Positions 1-14,900 of a stretch of 64,000 bases of DNA are shown here, in pieces. The DNA comes from Avena insularis (taxonomy: Eukaryota > Streptophyta > Magnoliopsida > Poales > Poaceae): positions 524,908,293 through 524,972,292 of the forward strand of contig CM042690.1 of the NCBI GenBank assembly GCA_023614405.1, read 5' to 3'. The notes under the pieces are model-generated. The model worked only from the letters and a program-made list of their open reading frames with translations, searched no databases and had not been told where the DNA came from. The translations under genes and the position numbers were made by a program. Numbering within the stretch: the stretch's first letter is position 1; the number at the start of each line of letters is the position of its first letter.

Positions 1-540
1 TGTGTTATTTCCACAAACCACACATGGATCAACCACGAGAGTCATTGCATGTGTGTTCTTATACTAAAACCACAAACCAGTACTAGAGTCATTGCATGTG
101 TGTTCTTATACTAAAACCACAAACCAGTACTAGAGTCATTGCATGTGTGTTCTTTTCCACAAACCACACATGGATCCACCAGTGGTCATTGCATGTGTGT
201 TCTTTCCACAAACCACACATGGATCAACCAGAGTCATTGCATGTGTGTTCTTTCCACAAACCACACATGGATCAACCACTAGAGTCATTGCATGTGTGTT
301 ATTTCCACAAACCACACATGGATAAACCACTAGAGTCATTGCATGTGTGTTCTTATACTAAAGCCACAAACCAGTACTACAGTCATTGCATGTGTGTTCT
401 TATACTAAAACCAACATGGATCCACCAGTGGTCATTGCATGTGTGTTCTTTCCACAAACCACACATGGATCAACCACTAGAGTCATTGCATGTGTGTTAT
501 TTCCACAAACCACACATGGATCAACCACTAGAGTCATTGC

Positions 541-2640
541 ATGTGTGTTCTTATACTAAAACCACAAACACGTACTAGAGTCATTGCATGTGTGTTCTTT
601 TCCACAAACCACACATGGATCCACCAGTGGTCATTGCATGTGTGTTCTTTCCACAAACCACACATGGATCAACCAGAGTCCTTGCATGTTGGTTCTTTCC
701 ACAAATCACACATGGATCAACCACTAGAGTCATTGCATGTTTGTTCTTATACTAAAACCACAAACCAGCACTAGAGTCATTGCATGTGTGTTCGTTTCCA
801 CAAACCACACATCGAACCACCAAGCGTCATTGCATGTGTGTTCTTTCCACAAACCACATATGGATCAACCAGACTCATTGCATGTGTGTTCTTTCCACAA
901 ACCACACATGGATCAACCACTAGAGTAATTGCATGTTTGTTCTTATACTAAAACCACAAACCAACACTAGAGTCATTGCATGTGTGTTCTTTCCCCAACC
1001 CCCACATGGATCCACCAGTGGTCATTGCATGTGTGTTCTTTCCACAAACCACATATGGATCAACCACTAGTCATTGCATGTGTGTTCTTTCCACAAACCA
1101 CACATGGATCAACCACTAGAGTCATTGCATGTTCGTTCTTATACTAAAACCACAAACCAGCACTAGAGTCATTGCATGTGTGTTCTTTTCCACAAAGCAC
1201 ACATGGATACTACCTGCTAGAGTCATTGCATGTGTGTTATTTCCATAAACCACACATGGATCAACCACTAGAGTCATTGCATGTTTGTTCTTATACTAAA
1301 ACCACAAACCAGCACTAGAGTCATTGCATGTGTGTTCTTTTCCACAAACCACACATGGATCCACTAGTGGTCAGTGCATGTGTTCTTTCCACAAACCACA
1401 TATGGATCAACCAGAGTCATTGCATGTGTGTTCTTTCCACAATGCACACATGGATCAACCACTAGAGTCATTGCATGTGTGTTCTTATACTAAAACCAAC
1501 ATGGATCTACCAGTGGTCATTGCATGTGTGTTCTTTCCACAAACCACACATGGATCAACCACTAGAGTCATTGCATATGTGTTATTTCCACAAACCACAC
1601 ATGGATCAACCACTAGAGTCATTGCATGTGTGTTCTTATAATAAATCCAACACTAGAGTCATTGCATGTGTGTTCTTTTCACAAACCACACATGGATCAA
1701 CCACTAGAGTCATTGCATGTGTGTTATTTCCATAAAAAAACATGGATCAACCACTAGAGTCATTGCATGTGTGTTCTTATACTAAAACCAACATGGATCC
1801 ACCAGTGGTCATTGCATGTGTGTTCTTTCCACAAACCACACATGGATCAACCACTAGAGTCATTACATGTGTGTTATTTCCACAAACCACACATGGATCA
1901 ACCACGAGAGTCATTGCATGTGTGTTCTTATACTAAAACCACAAACCAGTACTAGAGTCATTGCATGTGTGTTCTTATACTAAAACCACAAACCAGTACT
2001 AGAGTCATTGCATGTGTGTTCTTTTCGACAAACCACACATGGATCCACTAGTGGCCATTGCATGTGTGTTCTTTCCACAAACCACATATGTATCAACAAG
2101 AGTCATTGCATGTGTGTTCTTTCCACAAACCACACATGGATCAACCACTAGAGTCATTGCATGTTTGTTCTTATACTAAAACCAGAAACCAGCACTAGAG
2201 TCATTGCATGTATGTTCTTTTCCACAAACCACACCTGGATCCACCAGTGGTCATTGCATGTGTGTTCTTTCCACAAACCACACATGGATCAACCACTAGA
2301 GTCATTGCATGTGTGTTATTTCCACAAACCACACATGGATCAACCACTAGAGTCATTGCATGTGTGTTCTTATACTAAAACCACAAACCAGTACTAGAGT
2401 CATTGCATGTGTGTTCTTATACTAAAACCACAAACCAGTACTAGAGACATTGCATGTGTGTTCTTTTCCACAAACCACACATGGATCCACTAGTGGCCAT
2501 TGCATGTGTGTTCTTTCCACAAACCACATATGGATCAATAAGAGTCATTGCATGTGTGTTCTTTCCACAAACCACACATGGATCAACCACTAGAGTCATT
2601 GCATGTTTGTTCTTATACTAAAACCACAAACCAACACTAG
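541..2640. repeat. Satellite segment duplicated at 6807-8955
   Basis: The order of monomer variants and many private substitutions here recur about 6.3 kb downstream. The offset is 6266 bp for the part from 541 to about 1330, and 6315 bp for the part from 1475 to about 2400. The 49 bp change corresponds to gain or loss of about one monomer. A third, more broken match to the 2161-2640 part appears at 13234 onward, 4758 bp beyond the second copy. Confidence 0.8.
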
Positions 2641-2898
2641 AGTCATTGGATGTGTGTTCTTTTACACAAACCACACATGGATCCACTAGACTCATTGCAT
2701 GTGCGTTCTTTTCCACAAACAACTTATGGATCAACCAGTGGTCATTGCATGTGTGTTCTTTCCACAAACCACATGTGGACCCGTTACAGTCATTGCATGT
2801 GTGTTATTTCCACAAACCACCCATGGATCAACCACTAGAGTCATTGCATATGTGTTATTTCCACAAACCACACATGGATCAACCACTAGAGTCATTGC

Positions 2899-4254
2899 AT
2901 GTGTGTTCTTATACTAAAACCAACACTAGAGTCATTGCATGTGTGTTCTTTTCACAAACCACACATGGATCAACCACTAGAGTCATTGCATGTGTGTTCT
3001 TATACTAAAACCAACATTGATCCACCAGTGGTCATTGCATGTGTGTTCTTTCCACAAACCACATATGGATCAACAAGAGTCATTGCATGTGTGTTATTTC
3101 CACAAACCACACATGGATCAACCACTAGAGTCATTGCATATGTGTTATTTCCACAAACCATACACGGATCAACCACTAGAGTCATTGCATGTGTGTTCTT
3201 ATACTAAAACCAACACTAGAGTCATTGCATGTGTGTTCTTTTCACAAACCACACATGGATCAACCACTAGAGTCATTGCATGTGTGTTATTTCCACAAAC
3301 AAACATGGATCAACCACTAGAGTCATTGCATGTGTGTTCTTTCCACAAACCACACATGGATCAACCACTAGAGTCATTTCTTGTTTGTTCTTATACTAAA
3401 ACCACAAACCAGCACTAGAGTCATTGCATGTGTATTCTTTTCCACAAACCACACATGGATCCACCAGTGGTCATTGCATGTGTGTTCTTTCCACAAACCA
3501 CATATGGATCAACCAGAGTTATTGCATGTGTGTTCTTTCCACAAACCACACATGGATCAACCACTAGAGTCATTGCATGTGTGTTCTTATACTAAAACCA
3601 ACACTAGAGTCATTGCATGTGTGTTCTTTTCACAAACCACACATGGATCAACCACTAGAGTCATTGCATGTGTGTTCTTATACTAAAACCAACATTGATC
3701 CACCAGTGGTCATTGCATGTGTGTTCTTTCCACAAACCACATATGGATCAACAAGAGTCATTGCATGTGTGTTATTTCCACAAACCACACATGGATCAAC
3801 CACTAGAGTCATTGCATATGTGTTATTTCCACAAACCATACACGGATCAACCACTAGGGTCATTGCATGTGTGTTCTTATACTAAAACCAACACTAGAGT
3901 CATTGCATGTGTGTTCTTTTCACAAACCACACATGGATCAACCACTAGAGTCATTGCATGTGTGTTATTTCCACAAACAAACATGGATCAACCACTAGAG
4001 TCATTGCATGTGTGTTCTTTCCACAAACCACACATGGATCAACCACTAGAGTCATTGCATGTTTGTTCTTATACTAAAACCACAAACCCGCACTAGAGTC
4101 ATTGCATGTGTATTCTTTTCCACAAACCACACATGGATCCACCAGTGGTCATTGCATGTGTGTTCTTTCCACAAACCAAATATGGATCAACCAGAGTTAT
4201 TGCATGTGTGTTCTTTCCACAAACCACACATGGATAAACCACTAGAGTCATTGC
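2899..4254. repeat. 678-bp direct tandem duplication within the satellite
   Basis: Positions 2899-3576 and 3577-4254 are nearly identical and lie exactly 678 bp apart. They share rare variants such as 'catacacggatc', 'caacattgatccacc' and 'gtgtattctttt'. Only scattered substitutions separate them, which suggests a recent unequal exchange of a block of about 14 monomers. Confidence 0.88.
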
Positions 4255-4659
4255 ATGTTTGTTCTTATACTAAAACCACAAACCAACACTAGAGTCATTG
4301 CATGTGTGTTCTTTTCCACAAACCACACATGGATCCACCAGTGGTCATTTCATGTGTGTTCTTTCCACAAACCACATATGGATCAACCACTAGTCATTGA
4401 ATGTGTGTTCTTTCCACAAACCACACATGGATCAACCACTAGAGTCATTGCATGTTTGTTCTTATACTAAAACCCCAAACCAGCACTAGAATCATTGCAT
4501 GTGTGTTCTTTTCCACAAACCACACATGGATCCACCACTAGAGTCATTGCATGTGTGTTCTTTCCAAAAACCACATATGGATCAACCAGAGTCATTGCAT
4601 GTGTGTTCTTTCCACAAACCACACATGTGGACCCACTAGAGTCATTGCATGTGTGTTAT

Positions 4660-7600
4660 TTCCACAAACCACACATTGATCAACCACTAGAGTCATTGCA
4701 TATGTGTTCTTTCCACAAACCACACATGGATCAACCACTAGAGTCATTGCATGTGTGTTATTATACTAAAACAACCACTAGAGTCATTGCATGTGTGTTA
4801 TTTCCACAAACAAACATGGATCAACCACTAGAGTCATTGCATGTGTGTTCTTATACTAAAACCAACAGGGATTCACCAGTGGTCATTGCATGTGTGTTCT
4901 TTCCACAAACCACACATGGATCAACCACTAGAGTCATTGCATGTGTGTTATTTCCACAAACCACACATGGATCAACCACTAGAGTCATTGCATGTGTGTT
5001 CTTATACTAAAACCACAAATTAGTACTAGGGTCATTGCATGTGTGTTCTTATACTAAAACCACAAACCAGTACTAGAGTCATTGGATGTGTGTTCTTTTC
5101 CACAAACCACACATGGATCCACTAGTGGTCATTGCATGTTGCATGTGTGTTCTTTACACAAACCACATATGGATCAACCAGAGTCATTGCATGTGTGTTC
5201 TTTCGACAAACCACACATGGATCAACCACTAGAGTCATTGCATGTTTGTTCTTATACTAAAACCAGAAACCATCACTAGAGTCATTGCATGTGTGTTCTT
5301 TTACACAAACCACACATGGATCCACCAGTGGTCATTGCATGTGTGTTCTTTCCACAAACCACATATGGATCAACCAGAGTCATTGCATGTGTGTTCTTTC
5401 CACAAACCACACATGGATCAACCACTAGAGTCATTGCATGTTTGTTCTTATACTAAAACCACAAACCAGCACTAGAGTCATTGCATGTGTGTTCTTTTCC
5501 ACAACCCACACATGGATCCACTAGACTCATTGCATGTGTGTTATTTTCCACAAACAACTTATGGATCAACCATTGGTCATTGCATGTGTGTTCTTTCCAC
5601 AAACCACATGTGGACCCGTTATAGTCATTGCATGTGTGTTATTTCCACAAACCACACATGGATCAACCACTAGAGTCATTGCATATGTGTTATTTCCAGA
5701 AACCATACATGGATCAACCACTAGAGTCATTGCATGTGTGTTCTTATACTAAAACCAACACTAGAGTCATTGTTCTTTTCACAAACCACACATGGATCAA
5801 CCACTAGAGTCATTGCATGTGTGTTATTTCCACAAACAAACATGGATCAACCACTAGAGTCATTGCATGTGTGTTCTTTTCCACAAACCACACATGGATC
5901 CACCAGTGGTCATTGCATGTGTGTTCTTTTCACAAACCACACATGGATCAACCACTAGAGTCATTGCATGTGTGTTATTTCCACAACAAACATCGATCAA
6001 CCACTAGAGTCATTGCATGTGTGTTCTTTCCACAAACCACACATGGATCAACCAGAGTCATTGCATGTGTGTTCTTTCCACAAACCACACATGGATCAAC
6101 CACTAGAGTCATTGCATGTTTGTTCTTATACTAAAACCACAAACCAGCACTAGAGTCATTGCATGTGTGTTCTTTTCCACAAACCACACATGGATCCACC
6201 AGTGGTCATTGCATGTGTCTTCTTTCCACAAACCACATATGGATCAACCACTAGTCATTGCATGTGTGTTCTTTCCACAAACCACACATGGATCAACCAT
6301 TAGAGTCATTGCATATGTGTTATTTCCACAAACCACACATGGATCAACCACTAGAGTCATTGCATGTGTGTTTTTATACTAAAACCAACACTAGAGTCAT
6401 TGCATGTGTGTTCTTTTCACAAACCACACATGTATCAACCACTAGAGTCATTGCATGTGTGTTATTTCCACACACAAACATGGATCAACCAGTAGAGTCA
6501 TTTCATGTGTGTTCTTATACTAAAACCAACATGGATCCACCAGTGGTCATTACATGTGTGTTCTTTCTACAAACCACACAGGGATCAACCACTAGAGTCA
6601 TTGCATGTGGTTTATTTCCACAAACCACACATGGATAAACCACTAGAGTCATTGCATGTGTGTTCTTATACTAAAACCAACATGGATCCACCAGTGGTCA
6701 TTGCATGTGTGTTCTTTCCACAAACCACACATGGATCAACCACTAGAGTCATTGCATGTGTGTTATTTCCACAAACCACACATGGATCAACCACTAGAGT
6801 CATTGCATGTGTGTTCTTATACTAAAACCACAAACACGTACTAGAGTCATTGCATGTGTGTTCTTTTCCACAAACCACACATGGATCCACCAATGGTCAT
6901 TGCATGTGTGTTCTTTCCACAAACCACACATGGATCAACCAGAGTCATTGCATGTTGGTTCTTTCCACAAACCACACATGGATCAACCACTAGAGTCATT
7001 GCATGTTTGTTATTATACTAAAACCACAAACCAGCACTAGAGTCATTGCATGTGTGTTCTTTTCCACAAACCACACATGGATCCACCAGTGGTCATTGCA
7101 TGTGTGTTCTTTCCACAAACCACATATGGATCAACCAGAGTCATTGCATGTGTGTTCTTTCCACAAACCACACATGGATCAACCACTAGAGTAATTGCAT
7201 GTTTGTTCTTATACTAAAACCACAAACCAACACTAGAGTCATTGTATGTGTGTTCTTTTCCACAAACCACACATGGATCCACCAGTGGTTATTGCATGTG
7301 TGTTCTTTCCACAAACCACATATGGATCAACCACTAGTCATTGCATGTGTGTTCTTTCCACAAACCACACATGGATCAACCACTAGAGTCATTGCATGTT
7401 CGTTCTTATACTAAAACCACAAACCAGCACTAGAGTCATTGCATGTGTGTCCTTTTCCACAAACCACACATGGATCCACCACTAGAGTCATTGCATGTGT
7501 GTTATTTCCACAAACCACACATGGATCAACCACTAGAGTCATTGCATGTTTGTTCTTATACTAAAACCACAAACCAGCACTAGAGTCATTGCATGTGTGT

Positions 7601-10600
7601 TCTTTTCCACAAACCACACATGGATCCACTAGTGGTAATTGCATGTGTGTTCTTTCCACAAACCACATATGGATCAACCGGAGTCATTGCATGTGTGTTC
7701 TTTCCACAAACCACACATGGATCAACCGGAGTCATTGCATGTGTGTTATTTCCACAAACCACAAATGGATCAACCACTAGAGTCATTGCATGTTTGTTCT
7801 TATACTAAAACCAACATGGATCCACCAGTGGTCATTGCATGTGTGTTCTTTCCACAAACCACACATGGATCAACCACTAGAGTCATTGCATATGTGTTAT
7901 TTCCACAAACCACACATGGATCAACCACTAGAGTCATTGCATGTGTGTTCTTATACGAAATCCAACACTAGAGTCATTGCATGTGTGTTCTTTTCACAAA
8001 CCACACATGGATCAACCACTAGAGTCATTGCATGTGTGTTATTTCCATAAACAAACATGGATCAACCACTAGAGTCATTGCATGTGTGTTCTTATACTAA
8101 AACCAACATGGATCCACCAGTGGTCATTGCATGTGTGTTCTTTCCACAAACCACACATGGATCAACCACTAGAGTCATTGCATGTGTGTTATTTCCACAA
8201 ACCACACATGGATCAACCACTAGAGTCATTGCATGTGTGTTCTTATACTAAAACCACAAACCAGTACTAGAGTCATTGCATGTGTGTTCTTATACTAAAA
8301 CCACAAACCAGTACTAGAGTCATTGCATGTATGTACTTTTCCACAAACCACACATGGATCCACTAGTGGCCATTGCATGTGTGTTCTTTCCACAAACCAC
8401 ATATGGATAAACAAGAGTCATTGCATGTGTGTTCTTTCCACAAACCACACATGGATCAACCACTAGAGTCATTGCATGTTAGTTCTTATACTAAAACCAG
8501 AAACCAGCACTAGAGTCATTGCATGTATGTTCTTTTCCACAAACCACACCTGGATCCACCAGTGGTCATTGCATGTGTGTTCTTTCCACAAACCACACAT
8601 GGATCAACCACTAGAGTCATTGCATGTGTGTTATTTCCACAAACCACATATGGATCAACCACTAGAGTCATTGCATGTGTGTTCTTATACTAAAACCACA
8701 AACCAGTACTAGAGTCATTGCATGTGTGTTCTTATACTAAAACCACAAACCAGTACTAGAGTCATTGCATGTGTGTTCTTTTCCACAAACCACACATGGA
8801 TCCACTAGTGACCATTGCATGTGTGTTCTTTCCACAAACCACATATGGATCAACAAGAGTCATTGTATGTGTGTTCTTTCCACAAACCACACATGGATCA
8901 ACCACTAGAGTCATTGCATGTTTGTTCTTTTCCACAAACCACACATGGATCCACTAGACTCATTGCATGTGTGTTCTTTTCCACAAACCACACATGGATC
9001 CACTAGACTCATTGCATGTGTGTTCTTTTCCACAAACCACACATGGATCAACCAGTGGACATTGCATGTGTGTTATTTCCACAAACCACAAATGGATCAA
9101 CCACTAGAGTCATTGCATATGTGTTATTTCCACAAACCACACATGGATCAACCACTAGAGTCATTGCATGTGTGTTCTTATACTAAAACCAACACTAGAG
9201 TCATTGCATGTGTGTTCTTTTCACAAACCACACATGGATCAACCACTAGAGTCATTGCATGTGTGTTCTTATACTAAAACCAACATGGATCCACCAGTGG
9301 TCATTGCATGTGTGTTCTTTCCACAAACCACATATGGATCAACCACTAGAGTCATTGCATGTTTGTTCTTATACTAAAACCACAAACCAGCACTAGAGTC
9401 ATTGCATGTGTGTTCTTTTCTACAAACCACACATGGATCCACCAGTGGTCATTGCATGTGTGTTCTTTCCACAAACAACATATGGATCAACCACTGGTCA
9501 TTGCATGTGTGTTCTTTCCACAAACCACACATGGATCAACCACTAGAGTCATTGCATATGTCTTATTTCCACAAACCACACATGGATCAACCACTAGTGT
9601 CATTGCATGTGTGTTTTTATACTAAAACCAACACTAGAGTCATTGCATGTGTGTTCTTTTCTCAAACCACACATGGATCAACCACTAGAGTCATTGCATG
9701 TGTGTTATTTCCACACACAAACATGGATCAACCACTAGAGTCATTTCATGTGTGTTCTTATACTAAAACCAACATGGATCCACCAGTGGTCATTGCATGT
9801 GTGTTCTTTCCACAAACCACACATGGATCAACCACTGGAGTCATTGCATGTGTGTTATTTCCACAAACCACACATGGATCAACCACTAGAGTCATTGCAC
9901 GTGTGTTCTTATACTAAAACCACAAACCAGTACTAGAATCATTGCATGTGTGCTCTTTTCCACAAACCACACATGGATCCACCAGTGGTCATTGCATGTG
10001 TGTTCTTTCCACAAACCACACATTGATCAACCACTAGAGTCATTGCATATGTGTTCTTTCCACAAACCACACATGGATCAACCACTAGAGTCATTGCATG
10101 TGTGTTATTATACTAAAACAACCACTAGAGTCATTGCAGGTGTGTTATTTCCACAAACAAACATGGATCAACCACTAGAGTCATTGCATGTGTGTTCTTA
10201 TACTAAAACCAACAGGGATTCACCAGTGGTCATTGCATGTGTGTTCTTTCCACAAACCACACATGGATCAACCACTAGAGTCATTGCATGTGTGTTATTT
10301 CCACAAACCACACATGGATCAACCACTAGAGTCATTGCATGTGTGTTCTTATACTAAAACCACAAATTAGTACTAGGGTCATTGCATGTGTGTTCTTATA
10401 CTAAAACCACAAACCAGTACTAGAGTCATTGGATGTGTGTTCTTTTCCACAAACCACACATGGATCCACTAGTGGTCATTGCATGTTGCATGTGTGTTCT
10501 TTACACAAACCACATATGGATCAACCAGAGTCATTGCATGTGTGTTCTTTCGACAAACCACACATGGATCAACCACTAGAGTCATTGCATGTTTGTTCTT

Positions 10601-13600
10601 ATACTAAAACCAGAAACCAGCACTAGAGTCATTGCGTGTGTGTTCTTTTACACAAACCACACATGGATCCACCAGTGGTCATTGCATGTGTGTTCTTTCC
10701 ACAAACCACATATGGATCAACCAGAGTCATTGCATGTGTGTTCTTTCCACAAACCACACATGGATCAACCACTAGAGTCATTGCATGTTTGTTCTTATAC
10801 TAAAACCACAAACCAGCACTAGAGTCATTGCATGTGTGTTCTTTTCCACAAACCACACATGGATCCACTAGACTCATTGCATGTGTGTTATTTTCCACAA
10901 ACAACTTATGGATCAACCATTGGTCATTGCATGTGTGTTCTTTCCACAAACCACATGTGGACCCGTTATAGTCATTGCATGTGTGTTATTTCCACAAACC
11001 ACACATGGATCAACCACTAGAGTCATTGCATATGTGTTATTTCCAGAAACCATACATGGATCAACCACTAGAGTCATTGCATGTGTGTTCTTATACTAAA
11101 ACCAACACTAGAGTCATTGTTCTTTTCACAAACCACATGGATCAACCACTAGAGTCATTGCATGTGTGTTATTTCCACAAACCAAACATGGATCAACCAC
11201 TAGAGTCATTGCATGTGTGTTCTTTCCACAAACCACACATGGATCCACCACTAGAGTCATTGCATGTGTGTTCTTTCACAAACCACATGGATCAACCACT
11301 AGAGTCATTGCATGTGTGTTATTTCCACAACAAACATCGATCAACCACTAGAGTCATTGCATGTGTGTTCTTTCCACAAACCACACATGGATCAACCAGA
11401 GTCATTGCATGTGTGTTCTTTCCACAAACCACACATGGATCAACCACTAGAGTCATTGCATGTTTGTTCTTATACTAAAACCACAAACCAGCACTAGAGT
11501 CATTGCATGTGTGTTCTTTTCCACAAACCACACATGGATCCACCAGTGGTCATTGCATGTGTCTTCTTTCCACAAACCACATATGGATCAACCACTAGTC
11601 ATTGCATGTGTGTTCTTTCCACAAACCACACATGGATCAACCATTAGAGTCATTGCATATGTGTTATTTCCACAAACCACACATGGATCAACCACTAGAG
11701 TCATTGCATGTGTGTTTTTATACTAAAACCAACACTAGAGTCATTGCATGTGTGTTCTTTTCACAAACCACACATGTATCAACCACTAGAGTCATTGCAT
11801 GTGTCTTATTTCCACACACAAACATGGATCAACCAGTAGAGTCATTTCATGTGTGTTCTTATACTAAAACCAACATGGATCCACCAGTGGTCATTGCATG
11901 TGTGTTATTTCTACAAACCACACATGGATCAACCACTAGAGTCATTGCATGTGTGTTATTTCCACAAACCACACATGGATCAACCACTAGAGTCATTGCA
12001 TGTGTGTTCTTATACTAAAACCACAAACCAGCACTAGAGTCATTGCATGTGTGTTCTTTCCACAAACCACACATGGATCCACCACTGGTCATTGCATGTG
12101 TGTTCTTTCCACAAACCACACATGGATCAACCACTAGAGTCATTGCATGTGTGTTCTTTCCACAAACCACACATGGATCAACCACTAGAGTCATTGCATG
12201 TTTGTTCTTATACTAAAACCACAAACCAGAACTAGAGTCATTGCGTGTGTGTTCTTTCCACAAACCACACATGGATCAACCACTAGAGTCATTGCATGTG
12301 TGTTCTTTCCACAAACCACATATGGATCAACCAGAGTCATTGCATGTGTGTTCTTTCCACAAACCACACATGGATCCACCACTGGTCATTGCATGTGTGT
12401 TCTTTCCACAAACCACACATGGATCAACCACTAGAGTCATTGCATGTGTGTTCTTTCCACAAACCACACATGGATCAACCACTAGAGTCATTGCATGTTT
12501 GTTCTTATACTAAAACCACAAACCAGCACTAGAGTCATTGCATGTGTGTTCTTTTCCACAAACCACACATGGATCCACCAGTGGTAATTGCATGTGTGTT
12601 CTTTCCACAAACCACATATGGATCAACCACTAGTCATTGCATGTGTGTTCTTTCCACAAACCACACATGGATCAACCACTAGAGTCATTGCATGTTTGTT
12701 CTTATACTAAAACCACAAACCAGCACTAGAGTCATTGCATGTGTGTTCTTTTCACAAACCACACATGGATCAACCACTAGAGTCATTGCATGTGTGTTAT
12801 TTCCACAAACAAACATGGATCAACCACTAGAGTCATTGCATGTGTGTTCTTATACTAAACCCAACATGGATCCACCACGCGTCATTGCATGTGTGTTCTT
12901 TCCACAAACCACACATGGATCAACCACTAGAGTCATTGCATGTGTGTTATTTCCACAAACCACACATGGATCAACCACTAGAGTCATTGCATGTGTGTTC
13001 TTATACTAAAACCACAAACCAGTACTAGAGTCATTGCATGTGTGTTCTTATACTAAAACCACAAACCAGTACTAGAGTCATTGCATGTGTATTCTTTTCC
13101 ACAAACCACACATGGATCCACTAGTGGCCATTGCATGTGTGTTCTTTCCACAAACCACATATGGATAAACAAGAGTCATTGCATGTGTGTTCTTTCCACA
13201 AACCACACATGGATCAACCACTAGAGTCATTGCATGTTAGTTCTTATACTAAAACCAGAAACCAGCACTAGAGTCATTGCATGTATGTTCTTTTCCACAA
13301 ACCACACCTGGATCCACCAGTGGTCATTGCATGTGTGTTCTTTCCACAAACCACACATGGATCAACCACTAGAGTCATTGCATGTGTGTTATTTCCACAA
13401 ACCACATATGGATCAACCACTAGAGTCATTGCATGTGTGTTCTTATACTAAAACCACAAACCAGTACTAGAGTCATTGCATGTGTGTTCTTATACTAAAA
13501 CCACAAACCAGTACTAGAGTCATTGCATGTGTGTTCTTTTCCACAAACCACACATGGATCCACTAGTGACCATTGCATGTGTGTTCTTTCCACAAACCAC

Positions 13601-14900
13601 ATATGGATCAACAAGAGTCATTGTATGTGTGTTCTTTCCACAAACCACACATGGATCAACCACTAGAGTCATTGCATGTTTGTTCTTATACTAAAACCAC
13701 AAACCAGCACTAGAGTCATTGGATGTGTGTTCTTTTTCACAAACCACACATGGATCCACTAGACTCATTGCATGTGTGTTCTTTTCCACAAACAACTTAT
13801 GGATCAACCAGTGGTCATTGCATGTGTGTTCTTTCCACAAACCACATGTCGACCCGTTACAGTCATTGCATGTGTGTTATTTCCACAAACCACAAATGGA
13901 TCAACCACTAGAGTCATTGCATATGTGTTATTTCCACAAACCACACATGGATCAACCACTAGAGTCATTGCATGTGTGTTCTTATACTAAAACCAACACT
14001 AGAGTCATTGCATGTGTGTTCTTTTCACAAACCACACATGGATCAACCACTAGAGTCATTGCATGTGTGTTCTTATACTAAAACAACATGGATCCACCAG
14101 GTCATTGCATGTGTGTTCTTTCCACAAACCACACATGGATCAACCACTAGAGTCATTGCATGTTTGTTCTTATACTAAACCACAAACCAGCACTAGAGTC
14201 ATTGCATGTGTGTTCTTTTGCCCAAACCACACATGGATCCACCAGTGGTCATTGCATGTGTGTTCTTTCCACAAACAACATATGGATCAACCACTGGTCA
14301 TTGCATGTGTGTTCTTTCCACAAACCACACATGGATCAACCACTAGAGTCATTGCATATGTCTTATTTCCACAAACCACACATGGATCAACCACTAGTGT
14401 CATTGCATGTGTGTTTTTATACTAAAACCAACACTAGAGTCATTGCATGTGTGTTCTTTTCACAAACCACACATGGATCAACCACCAGAGTCATTGCATG
14501 TGTGTTATTTCCACAAACCACACATGGATCAACCACTAGAGTCATTTCATGTGTGTTCTTATACTAAAACCAACATGGATCCAACAGTGGTCATTGCATG
14601 TGTGTTCTTTCCACAAACCACACATGGATCAACCACTGAGTCATTGCATGTGTGTTATTTCCACAAACCACACATGGATCAACCACTAGAGTCATTGCAT
14701 GTGTGTTCTTATACTAAAACCACAAACCAGTACTAGAATCATTGCATGTGTTCTTTCCACAAACCACACATGGATCCACCAAGGTCATTGCATGTGTGTT
14801 CTTTCCAAACCACACATGGATCAACCACTAGAGTCATTGCATGTGTGTTATTTCCACAAACCACACATGGATCAACCACTAGAGTCATTGCATGTTTGTT
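4660..14900. repeat. Satellite superrepeat, two copies of ~5.3 kb
   Basis: The block starting near 4660 is repeated starting near 10007. Diagnostic variants recur at an offset of 5347 bp (for example 'accaacagggattc' at about 4860 and 10207, and 'gcatgttgcatg' at about 5133 and 10480). The offset is 5344 bp from about 5968 to 6640, then 4758-4804 bp from 8082 to about 9700 against 12840 to 14570. The falling offset means roughly 0.6 kb of monomers was gained in the first copy or lost in the second. A third partial copy of the 5968-6380 part lies at 15265. Confidence 0.8.
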
